Assembly: GCA_011833715.1 (NCBI GenBank)
Contig: CM022401.1
Coordinates: 79,914,618 to 79,978,617 of the forward strand
DNA from: Carcinoscorpius rotundicauda
Taxonomy: Eukaryota > Arthropoda > Merostomata > Xiphosura > Limulidae
Length of the DNA: 64,000 nt
Direction: 5' to 3'
Shown: positions 34,923-48,120 of the stretch, piece after piece
How positions within the stretch are numbered: the first letter of the stretch is position 1
Layout: each line of letters opens with the position of its first letter
Program-made: the position numbers and the translations under genes
The notes under the pieces: model-generated
The model's input: only the letters and a program-made list of their open reading frames with translations
What the model was told of the DNA's origin: nothing
Databases searched by the model: none

Positions 34923-37429
34923 AAAAGTAACTATTATTGAATAGCAAAAAGTGTGCTGAGTTCTGAGCAGTCAATATTCGACGTTTTACAAAGAACAGTT
35001 TTTGTGCTGTTTGAGCACTTTCTAAAATAATAATAAAAGATATGTTAAACTGACGTTATACCCGACTATATAGACATGTATTGGACATATTATGTTCTAT
35101 TTTTATATATTTTATTCGGAAGACTTAGGTTAAAAAGAATTGAATGTATTGCTTCACTCCGGTATTACAAAGTCATTACGATGATGACATGCTCTCTGAA
35201 ACAGAGTCTAAGTAAAACTTATGTTTCTGTGTGAACAAACTGTTTCGTGGACAAGGCTCATTATTGAACGGACGATTCAAGTGGCATTCACACTTGTTCT
35301 GGACGATATGAAGAATATTATAAATTTGTAGCTCAGCATTACATGAAAAACATATCTGTCTATCGCGTTACGTATTGTGTAACGTTTATAAGATTACCCC
35401 ATCTGTTCAACGTAATATTGTTTTATTAGGACATTTTTATTATATCTTCTATTTAATGTTTGTTTGACAATTAAAGTATTAATAATGAAATACAAAATTG
35501 TAGTTTTATTAAATTATTTCAGCTTGCGCCACCTGGTGAGTGTCATTCAATTTCAATTGTTCTCTCTTTAAGCGTAACAGAATTCATTACACGTAGGGAA
35601 CACAGTTAATAACGTTTAACAAGGTCATCGATAACATTTTAGGTTACACAGCGTCCACAGTTGAGTCTGCTTCAAGAGGGCTTATATTTAAGCGGTATTT
35701 TAAATGTTTGAAGCAGGCGCGTGACCGAGATTTGCGTCACATACAGAGTTCGGAAAGCAACTCGAGCTGTTAGCCTTGTTTCTTTTCCCACTTTGCTTTC
35801 GTGGTATTATGATGTCTCGAGATGTACCTCGGTAGTTTTATGAATAGCCTCCAGGTGGCATTATGTCTGTTTAATCTATAACCCATACAGTAATTTTCTT
35901 AAAATTTTAAAAGCTCGCTTTTAATTTCAAATCTTGGATTTATTTTATTGTGATTCTATAGTATTTTAGATAGATCATGGTTTGGTCAAGTAACTTAGTT
36001 AACGAATGTGTGTGTATGTTAAGTTGATCTGTAATTTCACAATTAAACACAGTTGTACGAACAAATGCTCGTATCTGTAATGATCTCTGACAGCTCAAAT
36101 CCAGGGCAAGCGACTGTGATATTTGGAAAGGACACTGGCACGTCTCACCTAATATACATGCATATTTATTTATTTCGTTTATCTGCAGTAAAAGCAGACT
36201 TACCCTATTAAGCGTCTTCCTGAAACCGGCTATAGAAAAACAACACTATATATACGTTCTCGTAGCCACGTTTTTCACCAATGAGAGACTCTTGTAAAAT
36301 TATGATGAAAGGACATTTCGATTGGCAAGTTTAAAGAACTTCATGTTGTCAAAATAGCTATGTCGTAGTTAGAAGAAAACTTTACCCGTTCTAAGTTACA
36401 CCCACTAAAACATGAATTTCGATACTTATTATGGTATATGAGTACATATAAGCAATATTATTTCACGGCCTCGGTTCTTCACAGTTGTAGAACTTCCAAG
36501 AACCAAACAGTTGAGCCATTTTGATAAGAAACGAAAACAAAGCCTAACACCAGTAGACGTGTTTTATTAGATAGTTGAAGATCTTTCCTTCGCAGTCCAA
36601 GATATAAATTAAGCTTCCTCTGAAAAAACGCAGCACCTGGTGTGATATAAATATTAAAATGGATATTCGATAAAACGTGTTTTAATTAATATGAGTTGCA
36701 AAGTATCCAAACTTTTGAATAACACATAACACTTGTATAGAGAATATGCTGAAAGGACTCTGTACTTACGTGTTTTCCTTCATGAGAAAACCGCAGTGCG
36801 TAACATCCTGTGTCCACAGAGGAAAACTGAGCTCCTGATTTTAGGGTTGTTAATTACTTACTTTCCTACCAAGGTACTGCCGAAATGAGAGTGAAATACA
36901 ATGGATATGTAAAAAGTGTGCCCAAGGAAGAGCTAAAACATAACATTTGCTCGGAAATTACAATAAAACAGTAGAAATTCAGTCACAGGGACTTTGCAAA
37001 CCAGATGTTAGTGAAAAGTAAAAATCAAAACGCCAGCTTTTGTTGTGGTGGGTAAAAAACTCTGGATAATTAATAAAAAAAATTTTCTTCACAACACGCA
37101 AAGTGATCAAGCTTATGAAACTTGTTGTACTACTGTTTGTACCATGCGGAATGCCTGATATTACTCTTTTTAAAGGAAAATTCGGTTTACTGCAGACGTC
37201 TAGAAACTGTCTATGTAACACGTGTAGCGTGTTTTGCTTACCAGTCACATGACGAGAAGTTCTGAATGTAGTAACGCGTAGATGTTGCTATTATTTGTTT
37301 TTCCACAGCTAATTTAATCCATCAAGAAATATAAACGACTGAGAAGAGACGTGTTTATCTGCGATATGTTAGATTCAAACTAGAAGAATAGTTTGAACTC
37401 AATGAAAGACAAGGAAAAGGCTTTTAACG
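34923..37429. other. Intergenic DNA, one small inverted repeat
   Basis: SINE-free for 2.5 kb. CTGCTTCAA at 35667-35675 and TTGAAGCAG at 35708-35716 form an inverted pair around GGCTTATATTTAAGC. No gene supported; an 89-codon reverse frame at 36979-37248 lacks any motif. Confidence 0.45.
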
Positions 37430-37800
37430 AGTTTCGTTCCTCTTCGTAGAAGACAGCCGGCCACGTGACCAGATAGTGGCCCTGATAGTGGGGCTTGCCT
37501 CTCCGTGATGGTATGTAAAGACCGAGTCTGGGCTCATGGTACCTTGCCGTGCCTCATTAAGCAACAGCATCTCCATGGTCACTGTAGTTGGCCTTACTCA
37601 TTTTTGCAGGTTTGGTGATTTGCAGTTTGAAAAGGCTGTCACGAAAACGCCGGTAACTAAGGGGAATGCAAGTTAAAAGACACAGAGGAGGAACGTGAGA
37701 CAGGGGCTCGTGTGACGTACAATTTAGGAAAACTAAGGCCAAGCACAAGAAACACTCGTTTGATAAGAGTGCAAGTCTCTCTGCTTCAGTGTGAGCTGGA
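37430..37800. promoter_or_regulatory. GC-richer island with an E-box, possible regulatory DNA
   Basis: Higher G+C than its surroundings, with a GGCCACGTGACC E-box near 37451 and no repeat family match. I cannot tell an enhancer from an undetected exon, and there is no good open frame with splice signals. Confidence 0.25.
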
Positions 37801-38504
37801 TCAAGGCAGTTAATTCACGCGTCTCTTTAGTACAATTTTAACACTCGAATAAATTGAGTGACGGCCTTGTTTAAGTTTGATAATAATTCATAAATGGATG
37901 AATAAACTACAATTTAGTTGTATCTCTTGTAATTTACAACTGCTAAAAAAAATACATAACGATCTCATTACCGTAACAACTGAAGTTATCTTACCTTCTA
38001 TGAGGATATTTATTTAGCAGAAAAGAAACACTCTCCAGGATCTAAAGAGATGAATCCTTTGGGTGATTCAATAAAGCTACAACTTTTGGGGCTCTTTCCA
38101 TTGCTCGAAATTCGTAGTTTTTGTTGCGTAGCGACATCTAAATAACACAGAATAGAGAAGAAAACTGATGTTTCATTCCGGTAAACACATAACTTTTACT
38201 CTGAACAAAATTTGTATTTTGATTTGAACTTAAACCTGACGACCAAGAAAATTTGTCTAGAATAATGTAAATTTAAAGTCCATTTATTAAATATTTTATA
38301 ACTCTCAAACTGGGAACTCGTTTTTATTCCATTTCCTGCCCGTGGGGACCATATATTTTTTCCGTATTTCATAATTTGATCTTTCTCCACTTGTTAAAGC
38401 ACATATTGTAAAGAATTGATAAAAAAGGGATGACGTAACTGAAATTCTATTAAAAATAACATAGACAACTACACAACTACTTTGTTGGATTAATTACAAA
38501 ATTA

Positions 38505-38775
38505 GGCCCGGGTATGGCCGCGCGGTTGGAGCACTTCACTCCTAATCTGAGGGGCGCTGATTCGGATCCTCGTCGCACCAAACATACTTGCTCCTTTCAA
38601 CCGTCGGGGCGTTATAACGATACGGTCAATCCCACTATTTGTTGGTTAAAGAGTAGCCTAAGAGTTAGCTGTAGGTAGATAACTAACTGCCTTCCCTCTA
38701 ATCTTACAGTAATAAATTAAAGACTGCTAGAGCAGATAACCCTCATGTAGCTTTATTCGAAATTCAAAAACAAAT
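38505..38775 (+). mobile_element. SINE-1 copy, old
   Basis: GGGTATGGCCGCGCGGTTGG, CGGTCAATCCCACTATTTGT, CTGCCTTCCCTCTAATCTTA and an A-rich tail appear in order. Many substitutions. Confidence 0.88.
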
Positions 38776-38914
38776 TAAAATATTGATGGAATATTTTTGT
38801 TGTCGTTTTCTTATGAGACTCGCAAAAATAAGGATACCGTAACCAACCAATGTCGTGGAGGCCCAAATAATTTCGTGTACAAATAGTTTAGAAATCTGTG
38901 TTTAAAACGTTCAT

Positions 38915-39013
38915 GAGCCACCTCGTGACTCAGCGGTTAAAATCTAGTTCCGAGACTAAGGGTAGATAGTCTAGTGAGTGGCTTTGCTCTTAACAACAAG
39001 ACAAACAAACAAA
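38915..39013 (+). mobile_element. Possible old SINE-2 copy
   Basis: GAGCCACCTCGTGACTCAGC resembles the head, and GTGGCTTTGCTCTTAACAAC with AAACAAACAAA resembles the tail. The B-box part is unclear. Confidence 0.4.
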
Positions 39014-39513
39014 TCGATGGACTCCTGTCGATAATACTAGTGTTAGTATCACTTGGTAACTCAACATACTAATGAAAATTATATACCTCTCTCTAACTGT
39101 GCCTCCATTGTTTGCTATTTTGGTTCTTTTTTTCTCGAAGTTCGCTGTTGTCTGTTTATATTCATAATTCTAAGAAGACAACAATTAACATTTCTCATAC
39201 TAGCTACTACAAATTTTCAATGAATAGTTGTTTCATTTTACTCTTTACCAGTTTTACGCCTTAAATGTGGGTATGTCGAAAAGTTAAATGCAAAACGTCT
39301 TTTATTTTTTGTTTGATTTGTGTTTTCGTTTGAGGTTTCAGAAATTTGAAATGTCTGAAGTCAGTATACATAAAAAAAAGTCTATGAAACACGACCTGAG
39401 TGAATTTTGAGCATTATTCCAGAGCTTACATGTGTATTCGGTGGTTCAGAAACATTATTTCACGCATATTCAGTGTTTTTAGGATTTGCTACGTACACAT
39501 ATTGCAGTTTGTT

Positions 39514-39752
39514 GAATTTCGCGCTAAGCTACATGAAGACTATCTGCGTTAGCCGTCCGTAATTTTGAAGAGGAAAAGTAAGTAGTCAACACCATCCACC
39601 GTCAACTCGCGGGCTTTTCAAGTGAATAGTGAGATTTTTATAATGCACTTATGATGCAAAAGTACGGAGCATGATTTCTTTTAAGGTGGTACAAGCGCGA
39701 AATATGGAACTTGGATCCAAAGTCTGGCACTCTGACCAATAGGCTACACCCA
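39514..39752 (-). mobile_element. SINE-1 copy, very diverged
   Basis: Good tail complement (GAATTTCGCGCTAAGCTACA) and CACCGTCAACTCGCGGGC. The rest is heavily mutated. Confidence 0.75.
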
Positions 39753-40134
39753 GCTCCCTTTTTGCTTCCCTTTAAAGTAATATTTAAATTACGATACCTG
39801 TAAAAATACTGAGCAAAAATATTGAACGAAATGACATTTATAAACGTCAAAAAAATCAGTTACTGGAAATTCCACGATAGTATGATTCACTAACCATAAT
39901 TCTGTGAGAAGAAAACACACACACACAAACACAATAGTTAGCTCATTATTTACACATTGAACATAACTGTATCGCATGTTTATTTACAAAGCTTATTAAT
40001 GACATTGACCCAAGTTTTTATCATCTTAGGTGTCTCTTAGTGTCAACTCTTCCCTGCAAAGGCTCTCTCTGTTTACTGTACTCTCACAGCAGAGTAAAAG
40101 AGTATTGCATTTTGAGGCGTAGAATTGCAACTAA

Positions 40135-40424
40135 TTTTGTAGTACACCCAACAAGACAACATTATGTTCCTAGATTGACACTTTTGTAGTACACCCAACA
40201 AGACAACATTATGTTCCTAGATTGACACTTTTGTAGTACACCCAACAAGACAACATTATGTTCCTAGATTGACGCTTTTGTAGTACACCCAACAAGACAA
40301 CATTATGTTCCTAGATTGACACTTTTGTAGTACACCCAACAAGACAACATTATGTTCCTAGATCGACACTTTTGTAGTACACCCAACAAGACAACATTAT
40401 GTTCCTAGATCGACACTTTTGTAG
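40135..40424. repeat. 47-bp minisatellite, six units plus a partial
   Basis: The unit is TTTTGTAGTACACCCAACAA followed by GACAACATTATGTTCCTAGA and TTGACAC. Starts at 40135, 40182, 40229, 40276, 40323, 40370 and 40417. The last full units share the change ATCGACAC. Confidence 0.97.
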
Positions 40425-41180
40425 CATAAATTAAAATGTTTCGCATGAGTTTTTTTTCAGCGCAGTTTATCAAGTGAGTTTAAGTGCCAATACATCGGGT
40501 ATTTTAGGAGTTTACGAATATACGCAACCAGGCTGTAAAACAAATTCACATCATAATTGTATTATTTACTAAACTTACTGTGTCGAGAGAAACTTAAATA
40601 ACTCGATTTTTTATAGTGGCTGAACATCACATCCGAAAAGGAAACCTAAACTTCTGTGTTGTGAGATTTTATCTCCGATAAATGTTAAAAGAGAAATAAG
40701 AATTACTTCTTCATGTCAGTCAATTATTATGACCACCAAGTGATCTACTCGATGGTGGTCGTAAAATCAGTTTGGTTCAATGACACTTGGCACGCTACAT
40801 AATAACGAAGTGGTAATGACGAGTAATATTTTTAACAATGTGGTGTAATCAAGTTCTTACGGAAAAAGGGCGAAAAGTGCGCACATAACGATTAACTAGC
40901 TACAGGTCCGCAGACAAGTAGTGTGCATGGATAACACTTCTAGATAACTGATGTTCTTAAAGCAGCTGGGTACAGTTGAAGCCATAACACCACACGCAAA
41001 TTTTACTGAACTAAGTTATTAACTCACGGAGGAAATGCACTAGTTTTAAAACGGGGAGTGTGCGCTGATAAATAAAGTTCGGTTGTTTAGATTTTATTGC
41101 CATTTAATCACACGTATGTTGTTTTCATCTGATATATTTGTCCCACAGAATATAAAATTCCACTTCTTTCTTGTTGTTGT
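40425..41180. other. Unannotated stretch
   Basis: No repeat or gene recognised. GACCACCAAGTGATCTACTC near 40730 is followed by a partial complement, GATGGTGGTC, a weak hairpin. Confidence 0.4.
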
Positions 41181-41434
41181 TTTGAATTAAGCACAAAGCT
41201 ACACAATGGGCTATCTGCGTTAGACGTCCTTAATTTTGCAAAGAAAGACCAGAGGGAAGGCAGCTAGTCATTACAACTAACCAGCAAATTTTGGGTTACT
41301 CTTTTAGCAACATTGACCGTCATTTATAATATCCTAACAGCTGAAAGGGCGTTTACGTTTGGTAGAAGGAGGATTCGAACTCGTGATCTTCCGATTACGA
41401 ATCAAGTGCCTTAACCATACCATGTCGATCCCGG
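41181..41434 (-). mobile_element. SINE-1 copy
   Basis: Reverse strand: AAGCACAAAGCTACACAATG, CAGAGGGAAGGCAGCTAGTC, GGATTCGAACTCGTGATCTT. The tail end matches the SINE-2-like form (AATTAAGCACAAAGC) better than the AATTTCGCGC form. Confidence 0.85.
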
Positions 41435-42850
41435 TAGTAAAAATACTTTTTTTTTTGTCGTATAACTAATTATAATTAAATTTAATTCGAAAGCTAAGTT
41501 ATTAGAAGAGAAATCCGTTCTAGTGATTATGATATGTTCCTGGTCAGTCTGTGTTGTATATCGTAGTTCTCCAAATGACCTGCATTTTTACATACTCAGT
41601 AGTATTTCATTCAATCACATACCATATATTATTGCTTTTATACACAAGTTTGGTTACTTCTTTTTAAGCTCAAATCAAATGACTAGAATGAAGATAAGAA
41701 ACACCACTTGTTTCTGTAGGTTGTTTAGTTAAACTAGTATGAAACATTACAGGATTGTTTGTTTTTGTACGTTATTCGATATAAAACATATTTGTCTCAG
41801 TGCGTAGTTCTGGGTTTTAGCTTTGTAAGACTTCAGGCTTATCGCTCAGCTACTGGAAGGCTTTCCACAGTTACACAAAATATACGAAACAAATGATAGT
41901 TGTATCGATATACATCTATCAATTTGATTACATAAAAAAAAGTATTGTCTCTGTACTACTAACACCATCATGTCTAAAACGTATTTATTTGACGTAATAT
42001 GCGTGAATGTGATGTGATGCAGATAGAGGGATACGTTGATGTACTAGAATTCTTATGAAGTGTGTGATATTTTCTTCTGTTACTTTTGGTAGACTGATCA
42101 AGGTTATAAATTAAGTAATTGCTACCGTGTGGCACATGTCATGTTTATAAAATTTTTGCTTTTGTTTTCACTGTGTTTTTAAAGCATTTTTCGTTATCAG
42201 GTTTGTAATACTTAAGATAAGTTTGAAGTTATAAAACTTTTTGTGGATGTTTCGTATTTTGGTGTTCCTGTGAAGAACCCGGATATGAAGCTACAGAAAG
42301 CTGCTTATTTCTATGTGCAAATCAGTATGACACTGTAATACACTCTACGTTTCTTAGAAAAAAAAGTTTGAAAAATAAAATACTATATCTCTTTGTTAGT
42401 ATGAAAATAACGAGTTTGTAACTACAAAAAAGTATTTTGTTATATGGTAGGTAACATGAAACTAACGACAAAAGCTCGATTTGTTTCAGTACAAAGGATA
42501 CGAATGACTAGTGTTAATATGTAAAGCACTAATAATTTTAAAATGTTATTTATTTAAACTAGTATGAAACAGTGAATAAGTGTTTGTTTCTATATGTTAT
42601 TTAAACTGTTATTAAGCAATAAAGCAGTGTTTATTTCTGTGGGTTATTTAAACTATCATTAAACAATAAAGTAGTGTTTGTTTTTGTGTGTTATTTAAAC
42701 TAGTATGAAATAATGTATAAGTTTTTTTATTTCTCTATGTTATATAAACACGTATGAAATTAAATAGTCCTCCCTCTTTCTGTATAGTAAACTAGATAAA
42801 ATTAAAGAACTCTGTCTATTATTGAATTGTAAACCAATAGGCATCTCTAA
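41435..42850. other. Unannotated stretch with weak repetition
   Basis: Between 42550 and 42790 a phrase like TGTTATTTAAACTAGTATGAAA recurs three or four times at irregular spacing with variants. It may be an old tandem family. A possible SINE-2 fragment lies near 41800-41860. No gene. Confidence 0.4.
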
Positions 42851-43121
42851 AGCCCGACACGGCCAGGTGGTTAGGGCGCTTGACTCGTAAGCTGAGGACC
42901 ACAGGTTCGAATCTGCGTCACACCAAACATGCTCGTCGTTTCAGTCGTGGGGTGTTATATATTACGATTAATCCCAATTTTCATTGGAAAAAAGAGTATC
43001 CCAAGAGTTGACAGTGGGTAGAGACGACAAACTGTTTTCCCTATAGTCTTACACTGCTATGTTAGGGACGGCTAGAGCAGATAGCCCTCTTGCAGCTTTG
43101 CGTGAAATTCAAAACAGACAA
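42851..43121 (+). mobile_element. SINE-1 copy
   Basis: Head AGCCCGACACGGCCAGGTGG with a well kept tRNA-like region (GGTTAGGGCGCTTGACTCGT, CAGGTTCGAATCTGCG), then the central domain and the tail GCAGCTTTGCGTGAAATTC. Confidence 0.92.
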
Positions 43122-44645
43122 ATGAAACAGTGAAGCCTTGCCTATTTATGAATAGCAAACCAGGATGAATTTATAATGTCTTGCTTATTCTTGTATAGTA
43201 AGCTAAAATGAAAGTGTAAAGCCCTGCTTATGTCTGTATGGTAAACCGGTACAAGAGCCCTGCTCATTTTTCTGTGACAAACCAGGATGAAAACATTATG
43301 TTGTTTTTTTTCTGTTATGAATAACTACTTCTTAGCTACAAGGTTATTGATCAATTTATTTTGGAGAATTGATTTGGAACCATAAGAATCTTCCCATCTT
43401 TTCCAAACCTCTTATGATATTATAGAAACTTGACTTTTTCTCGTTTTCAATATAAAACATATTAGTTGTAGTGTTAGAAGGTGATACTTAAAAAAATGAC
43501 TTTACGTGTTAAAATATCCATTATAAATTAAAATAAATACTGAAGTTATATATTTTTCTGCAGATCTACAAACGTAAAATAAAGATTTGAAGCTATATGT
43601 TTGGCCTGAGAGCAACATGAATTGAAAAACATAGAGTCGACTCTAAACCTATTTACGGTTAATGTTTTGAATACCGTACTAAATAACTTCTATTGAGGGA
43701 CTAGTCTAAACATAGTGTTTTTTAGGTGGCAAAAACATATTGAGAACTCTGGTTATATGCATTGTTTTATCCTTAAGCATGAGAAACATGTTTTTTTTTA
43801 TTATTTCCATGAAACGTTTCTTAAAGAATCTCAGACGTATATCACATTTCTATTTTCGAATGATCTTTTGTTTGAGATAACAGATTACATTAGAACAAAC
43901 GATCTAAGCTTCACCAACTAACAGTTCACGTTGTTTTTATTCTTTTCTGTTTTTCTTAAGTACACGTTCGTAATAATTTGTGGAGTAAAATATACAAAGA
44001 ATATAATTAAGGGTAACCAGTTCTTTCGCCAAACAAATAACGGCATCATAAAATGTAAACAACCCCACCCGAGGTTATGTCTGCGGATGTGGAACCTCTG
44101 CTTTGTAATTGCGTCGTTTAACTAAATGATTCCGCGAGAGGAAATGACGTTGATTCCAGGGAAAGTGTTTCTCCAACGCCATCTACACGAAAAGCGGAAA
44201 ATAATGTCAATTACCACTGAAAACGTTTCTTTCTAAGATTAATGCGATTTAAAAATGTGTCCATATAATCATTTCTTCGAAACTAGTATATATTTTTTAT
44301 TTATTTATGAGAATTGAATGTAGGTCACTGCTGTCGAAATATTGTCACGATTTCAGTTTTTTTTTTTCAAGACAATCGAACGTAAATGCATTTTGAAAAG
44401 GTGTTTGATTTGTAGTTTTAATGTCAGATATTACTGAGCATTGTTGTTATGACTTCAAAGGTCTGTTCTTCAGCTTTGGTGATTAAAATGAAACACATTT
44501 TGTGCGTTATGTACACCAATATGATAAAAAAACTTGAAAAGATGTGAAACGTTTACATACAAATAATTGCTGCAATTGTTAATAAAGATGATCTCAACTG
44601 TTATTCCAGTTTTATTACTATCTACATTAACCCTGGAGTAGACGA
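43122..44645. other. Unannotated stretch
   Basis: AT-rich. GTATGGTAAACCGG / GATGAAA-type phrases recur weakly at 43140-43290. Short frames at 43715-44125 are not supported by motifs or splice sites. Confidence 0.4.
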
Positions 44646-44656
44646 TGAATTTACAC

Positions 44657-44918
44657 TGGCATGGCCGAGCGCGTTAAGGTGTGCACTCGTAATCCGAGGG
44701 TTGCGGGTTCGCGCCTGCGTCGCGCTAAAACATGCTCGCCCTCTCAGCCGTGGGGGTGTATAATGTCAATCCCACTTTTCGTTTGTAAAAGAGTAGCCCA
44801 AGAGTTGGCGGTGGGTGGTGATGACTAGCTGCCTTCCCTCTAGTCTTACACTGCTAGGGACGGCTAGCACAGATAGCCCTCGAGTAGCTTTGTGCGAATT
44901 TCCAAAAACAAACAAACG
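44657..44918 (+). mobile_element. SINE-1, young copy with 11-bp TSD
   Basis: TGGCATGGCCGAGCGCGTTA to AAAAACAAACAAACG, flanked by TGAATTTACAC at 44646-44656 and 44919-44929. It has small internal deletions relative to the copy at 6080, after GTATAATGT and after ACTGCTA, and the first few head bases are missing. Confidence 0.95.
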
Positions 44919-44929
44919 TGAATTTACAC

Positions 44930-45696
44930 GAAAAATTTTCGTGTATTCTCTTTGGATATAATTTTTTTATTTTTTTGAAAATCGATTATTGATTACGATT
45001 TATTATTATTTTGAATCTACTGTCACAAACAATAAAAGAAAATACATTAACCGTTCTTCCTAAATTTTACGTATGCCACTGGTTGATAATTATGTTTTGC
45101 CCAAAACCGCCAAAATATAATGAGCAAAAACACCTTGAAGGGGGAGATGATGGTGGCACGAGCAATTTTGCTTAACAACTGAAACAAAATGCGATTTCGG
45201 GATGGAAAAACCATTTAAACAATAGACTGTTAATTTAATGGCTGCTATTGCAAATAGCCCTAGTCCAGTTCTGCGCAAAATTGTTAAGAAACGAGACCAA
45301 AGTAATAATAAATAGCTTATCATATTTTCATCCACTGAGTACAAGCAAAAATTCTGTTCTTAAACTGTTCTTAAACCAATTGTAATAAAAGAAATGCGGT
45401 GTAGGTTAGAAATCAGATTTCGGGGGTTTATTGTAGCCCACAGGCTGCCTATTGGAGACTAAGGCTGTACACCAATTAGTTTCTCTTAAAAATTTCTTTT
45501 ATACAAATATTGAAGTGTTGGCAATGATACATTATAGAGTTGATAAAATGATATTTCAAATTATTAGTATGTCAATTTTCAAATAATATGTTACTTAACA
45601 TTTCCATCTGCTGGTGTACCAAAGGAACCCATCTTTCACTAAAAGGTATCGGATAAAGAAAGACTGAGTTTTTTTTTCGCTGCTTTAGTTTTTTCT
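44930..45696. other. Unannotated stretch
   Basis: An 84-codon reverse frame at 45090-45344 is the only notable frame. It has no recognisable domain, signal or splice context. Confidence 0.4.
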
Positions 45697-45707
45697 TACT
45701 ATAAATA

Positions 45708-45977
45708 CATGGCCCGTCATGACCAAGTGGATAAGACACTCGAGTCGTAATCCGAGGGTTGCGGGTTCAAATCCCCGTTACACCAAACATACTCGCTCTT
45801 TCAGCAGTGGTGGCGTTATAAATTACGGTCAATACCACTATTGGTTGGTAAAAGAGTAGCTCAAGAGTTGGCGGTGGGTGATGATGACTAAATGCCTTTC
45901 CTCTTGTCTTACACTGCTAAATTAGGGACGGGTAGCACAGATAGTCCTCGAGTAGCTTTGCGCAAAACCAAACCAAA
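45708..45977 (+). mobile_element. SINE-1 copy with near-perfect TSD
   Basis: GGCCCGTCATGACCAAGTGG, GTTGCGGGTTCAAATCCCCG, the central domain, and the tail GTAGCTTTGCGCAAAACC. Flanks TACTATAAATA (45697-45707) and TACTACAAATA (45978-45988) differ at one base. Confidence 0.9.
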
Positions 45978-45988
45978 TACTACAAATA

Positions 45989-46907
45989 TATTTCTTATAT
46001 TAGTGTTAGTATATTTTACAATTAATATAGTTAAAATTTGCTCTTAATAAGAACGATAACAACACACGTATTTGTTTAAATAAAAGTTAATAGTGTTTAT
46101 ATTAAGTCTCTTCTGACTTAAGCCTAAATAAAATATTATAGGCATTATTGGTGGTAGAAGAAATCTCTCTTACAGTGTTCTGTGGGTGGTCGTAACCAAA
46201 TGAATGGTCTTTGGGTTATCAACCCACACTACATACGACGATGGGTGTTAATGAAAGACATCGCTATGATGACAATGCTACCCTTGTAAACGTTTGGATC
46301 ATGTTAGATTAGTGTTTATAAACAGACGAGGCAACCTGTGATAGCGGCAACATTTTATACAAAAGGTCAGTCGTATTGATTAACTGTTTACAAGAAAAAT
46401 GTAGGCTTAATAAGTAACATCATTCGAGAGATGGTTCGTAAGTTTTTCGACATATCAATTACATGCAACCGAGTGGATGAAGTAAATTCACAACTGATAT
46501 TACGAATACAGAGGCTTTATATGAGTACAGTACGTAACTTCATTGCTGTTTTGTTATTGCCACTTTCAAAGCTGTCTTAAAACGGTCATTTGGTAAGTTT
46601 GATACAGAATGTTATGGATATTCAGAGTAAATTCGTGAAGGATTAAGAACACAGAACGCACATAGATGTTGTTTGGAATTATTGCTTAAGACCATGTTTT
46701 GAATTCTCGCAGCTTTTACTTGGTTTTTAGTTGAACGCCCGAAGATTTGAGCGCTATTCGAACAGTCAGTCAACATCGATTTGTGAATCAAATACAGCAG
46801 TTTTTTAACACTGAAATATCAAAGTCTTAACCAACAGCAGCTATGACATGTGCAGTTTAAATCACGGGTGTTTTTTTCTTTGAGCTCTTTGACTTACATT
46901 TCTAGGT
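45989..46907. other. Unannotated stretch
   Basis: No repeat family, open frame or motif that I can support over 0.9 kb. Confidence 0.4.
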
Positions 46908-47108
46908 CCAGCGTGACCTTGTGGTTAAGGCACTCGATTGGTAATTCGAGGATCGCCAGTTAGAATCCCTATCACACTAAACACGCCCGCCTTTTTAGCC
47001 ATGGGGGAGTTATAACGTGACATCAGTCCAGCTATTTTTCTTAGGTAAAAGAGTAGCCCAAGAGTTGGCAGTGGGTAATGATGACTAGTTGCCTTCCCTC
47101 TAGTCTTA
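46908..47108 (+). mobile_element. SINE-1 copy, 3' truncated
   Basis: tRNA-like head (GACCTTGTGGTTAAGGCACT), GTAAAAGAGTAGCCCAAGAG, CTGGTTGCC-type central domain ending at CCTCTAGTCTTA. The tail is missing. Confidence 0.85.
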
Positions 47109-47782
47109 ACCTGAAGTAACTTTTCATTAAGATCGTCTGAACGAATATTCTATTTTTAAAAAATCGTAAATATGAAGAAGTTAGTAGAGAAACGACTTTC
47201 TCAGTTACTGTTTTGTTGACGTGAAATAAAAAAGAGTGAAGTGTGTAAACGTCGAATTAATTTTTGAGAATGTTTTCTGATTTGTTTATTTAGCTCGTGT
47301 GTTCTAAGATTTTGATGTTCACAATGTTTTACCCTTAAAGAGTATTTAGAAACATCTCTGAAGGATTTGAGACAGTATAAAAGAATATATCGAAACTTAG
47401 CACGTTAGAAAAATTCACCATATGCGGAGTGTTCAGAAATTATATTATTAAGTTTATTAACGTTTATTAATTAACATTAATTAATTAATGCATAAAAGGT
47501 TTTAGTCTTATTATACTCACTACATCCCATGTTTGATGCGCAGTACCTCCAATTAAATTTTAGTTGCTGTGTAGTGGAAATTAAAGGCAATAATAAACAT
47601 TTCTGTTAACATAATTTTCGGACACCCTAAAGAACCTTATGACGGTTTCACATATTTTCATAAATTATACTCAACAGCTGATGTAAAAGGCATTATAATG
47701 GTGCTCGTCTTGCACTAGCTGTGGGGGTTTATTTGTTCTGGAAATAAATTATTATGTGTAAAAACTGAAGCTGAGTTCAGAT
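47109..47782. other. Unannotated stretch
   Basis: AT-rich, with a TTAAT-rich segment near 47450-47490. Nothing recognised. Confidence 0.4.
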
Positions 47783-48120
47783 ACAGCTTGGTGTGTTTCA
47801 TTACTCATATGTATGTGATACAGCTTGGTGTGTTTCAGTACTCATATGTATGTGATACAGCTTGGTGTGTTTCAGTTCTCATTTGTATGTGATACAGCTT
47901 GGTGTGTTTCAGTACTCATATGTATGTGATACAGCTTGGTGTGTTTCACTACTCATGTGTATGTGATACAGCTTGGTGTGTTTCAGTACTCATATGTATT
48001 TGATACAGATTGGTGTGTTTCAGTACTCATATGTATTTGATACAGCTTGGTGTTTCAGTACTCATATGTATGTGATACAGCTTGGTGTGTTTCACTACTC
48101 ATATGTATGTGATACAGCTT
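47783..48120. repeat. 37-bp minisatellite, about nine units
   Basis: The unit is CAGCTTGGTGTGTTTCAGTA followed by CTCATATGTATGTGATA. One unit lacks GTGT. The 73-codon open frame at 47973-48194 is produced by the repeat and is not a gene. Unit length equals that of the array at 18235 but the sequence is unrelated. Confidence 0.96.
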
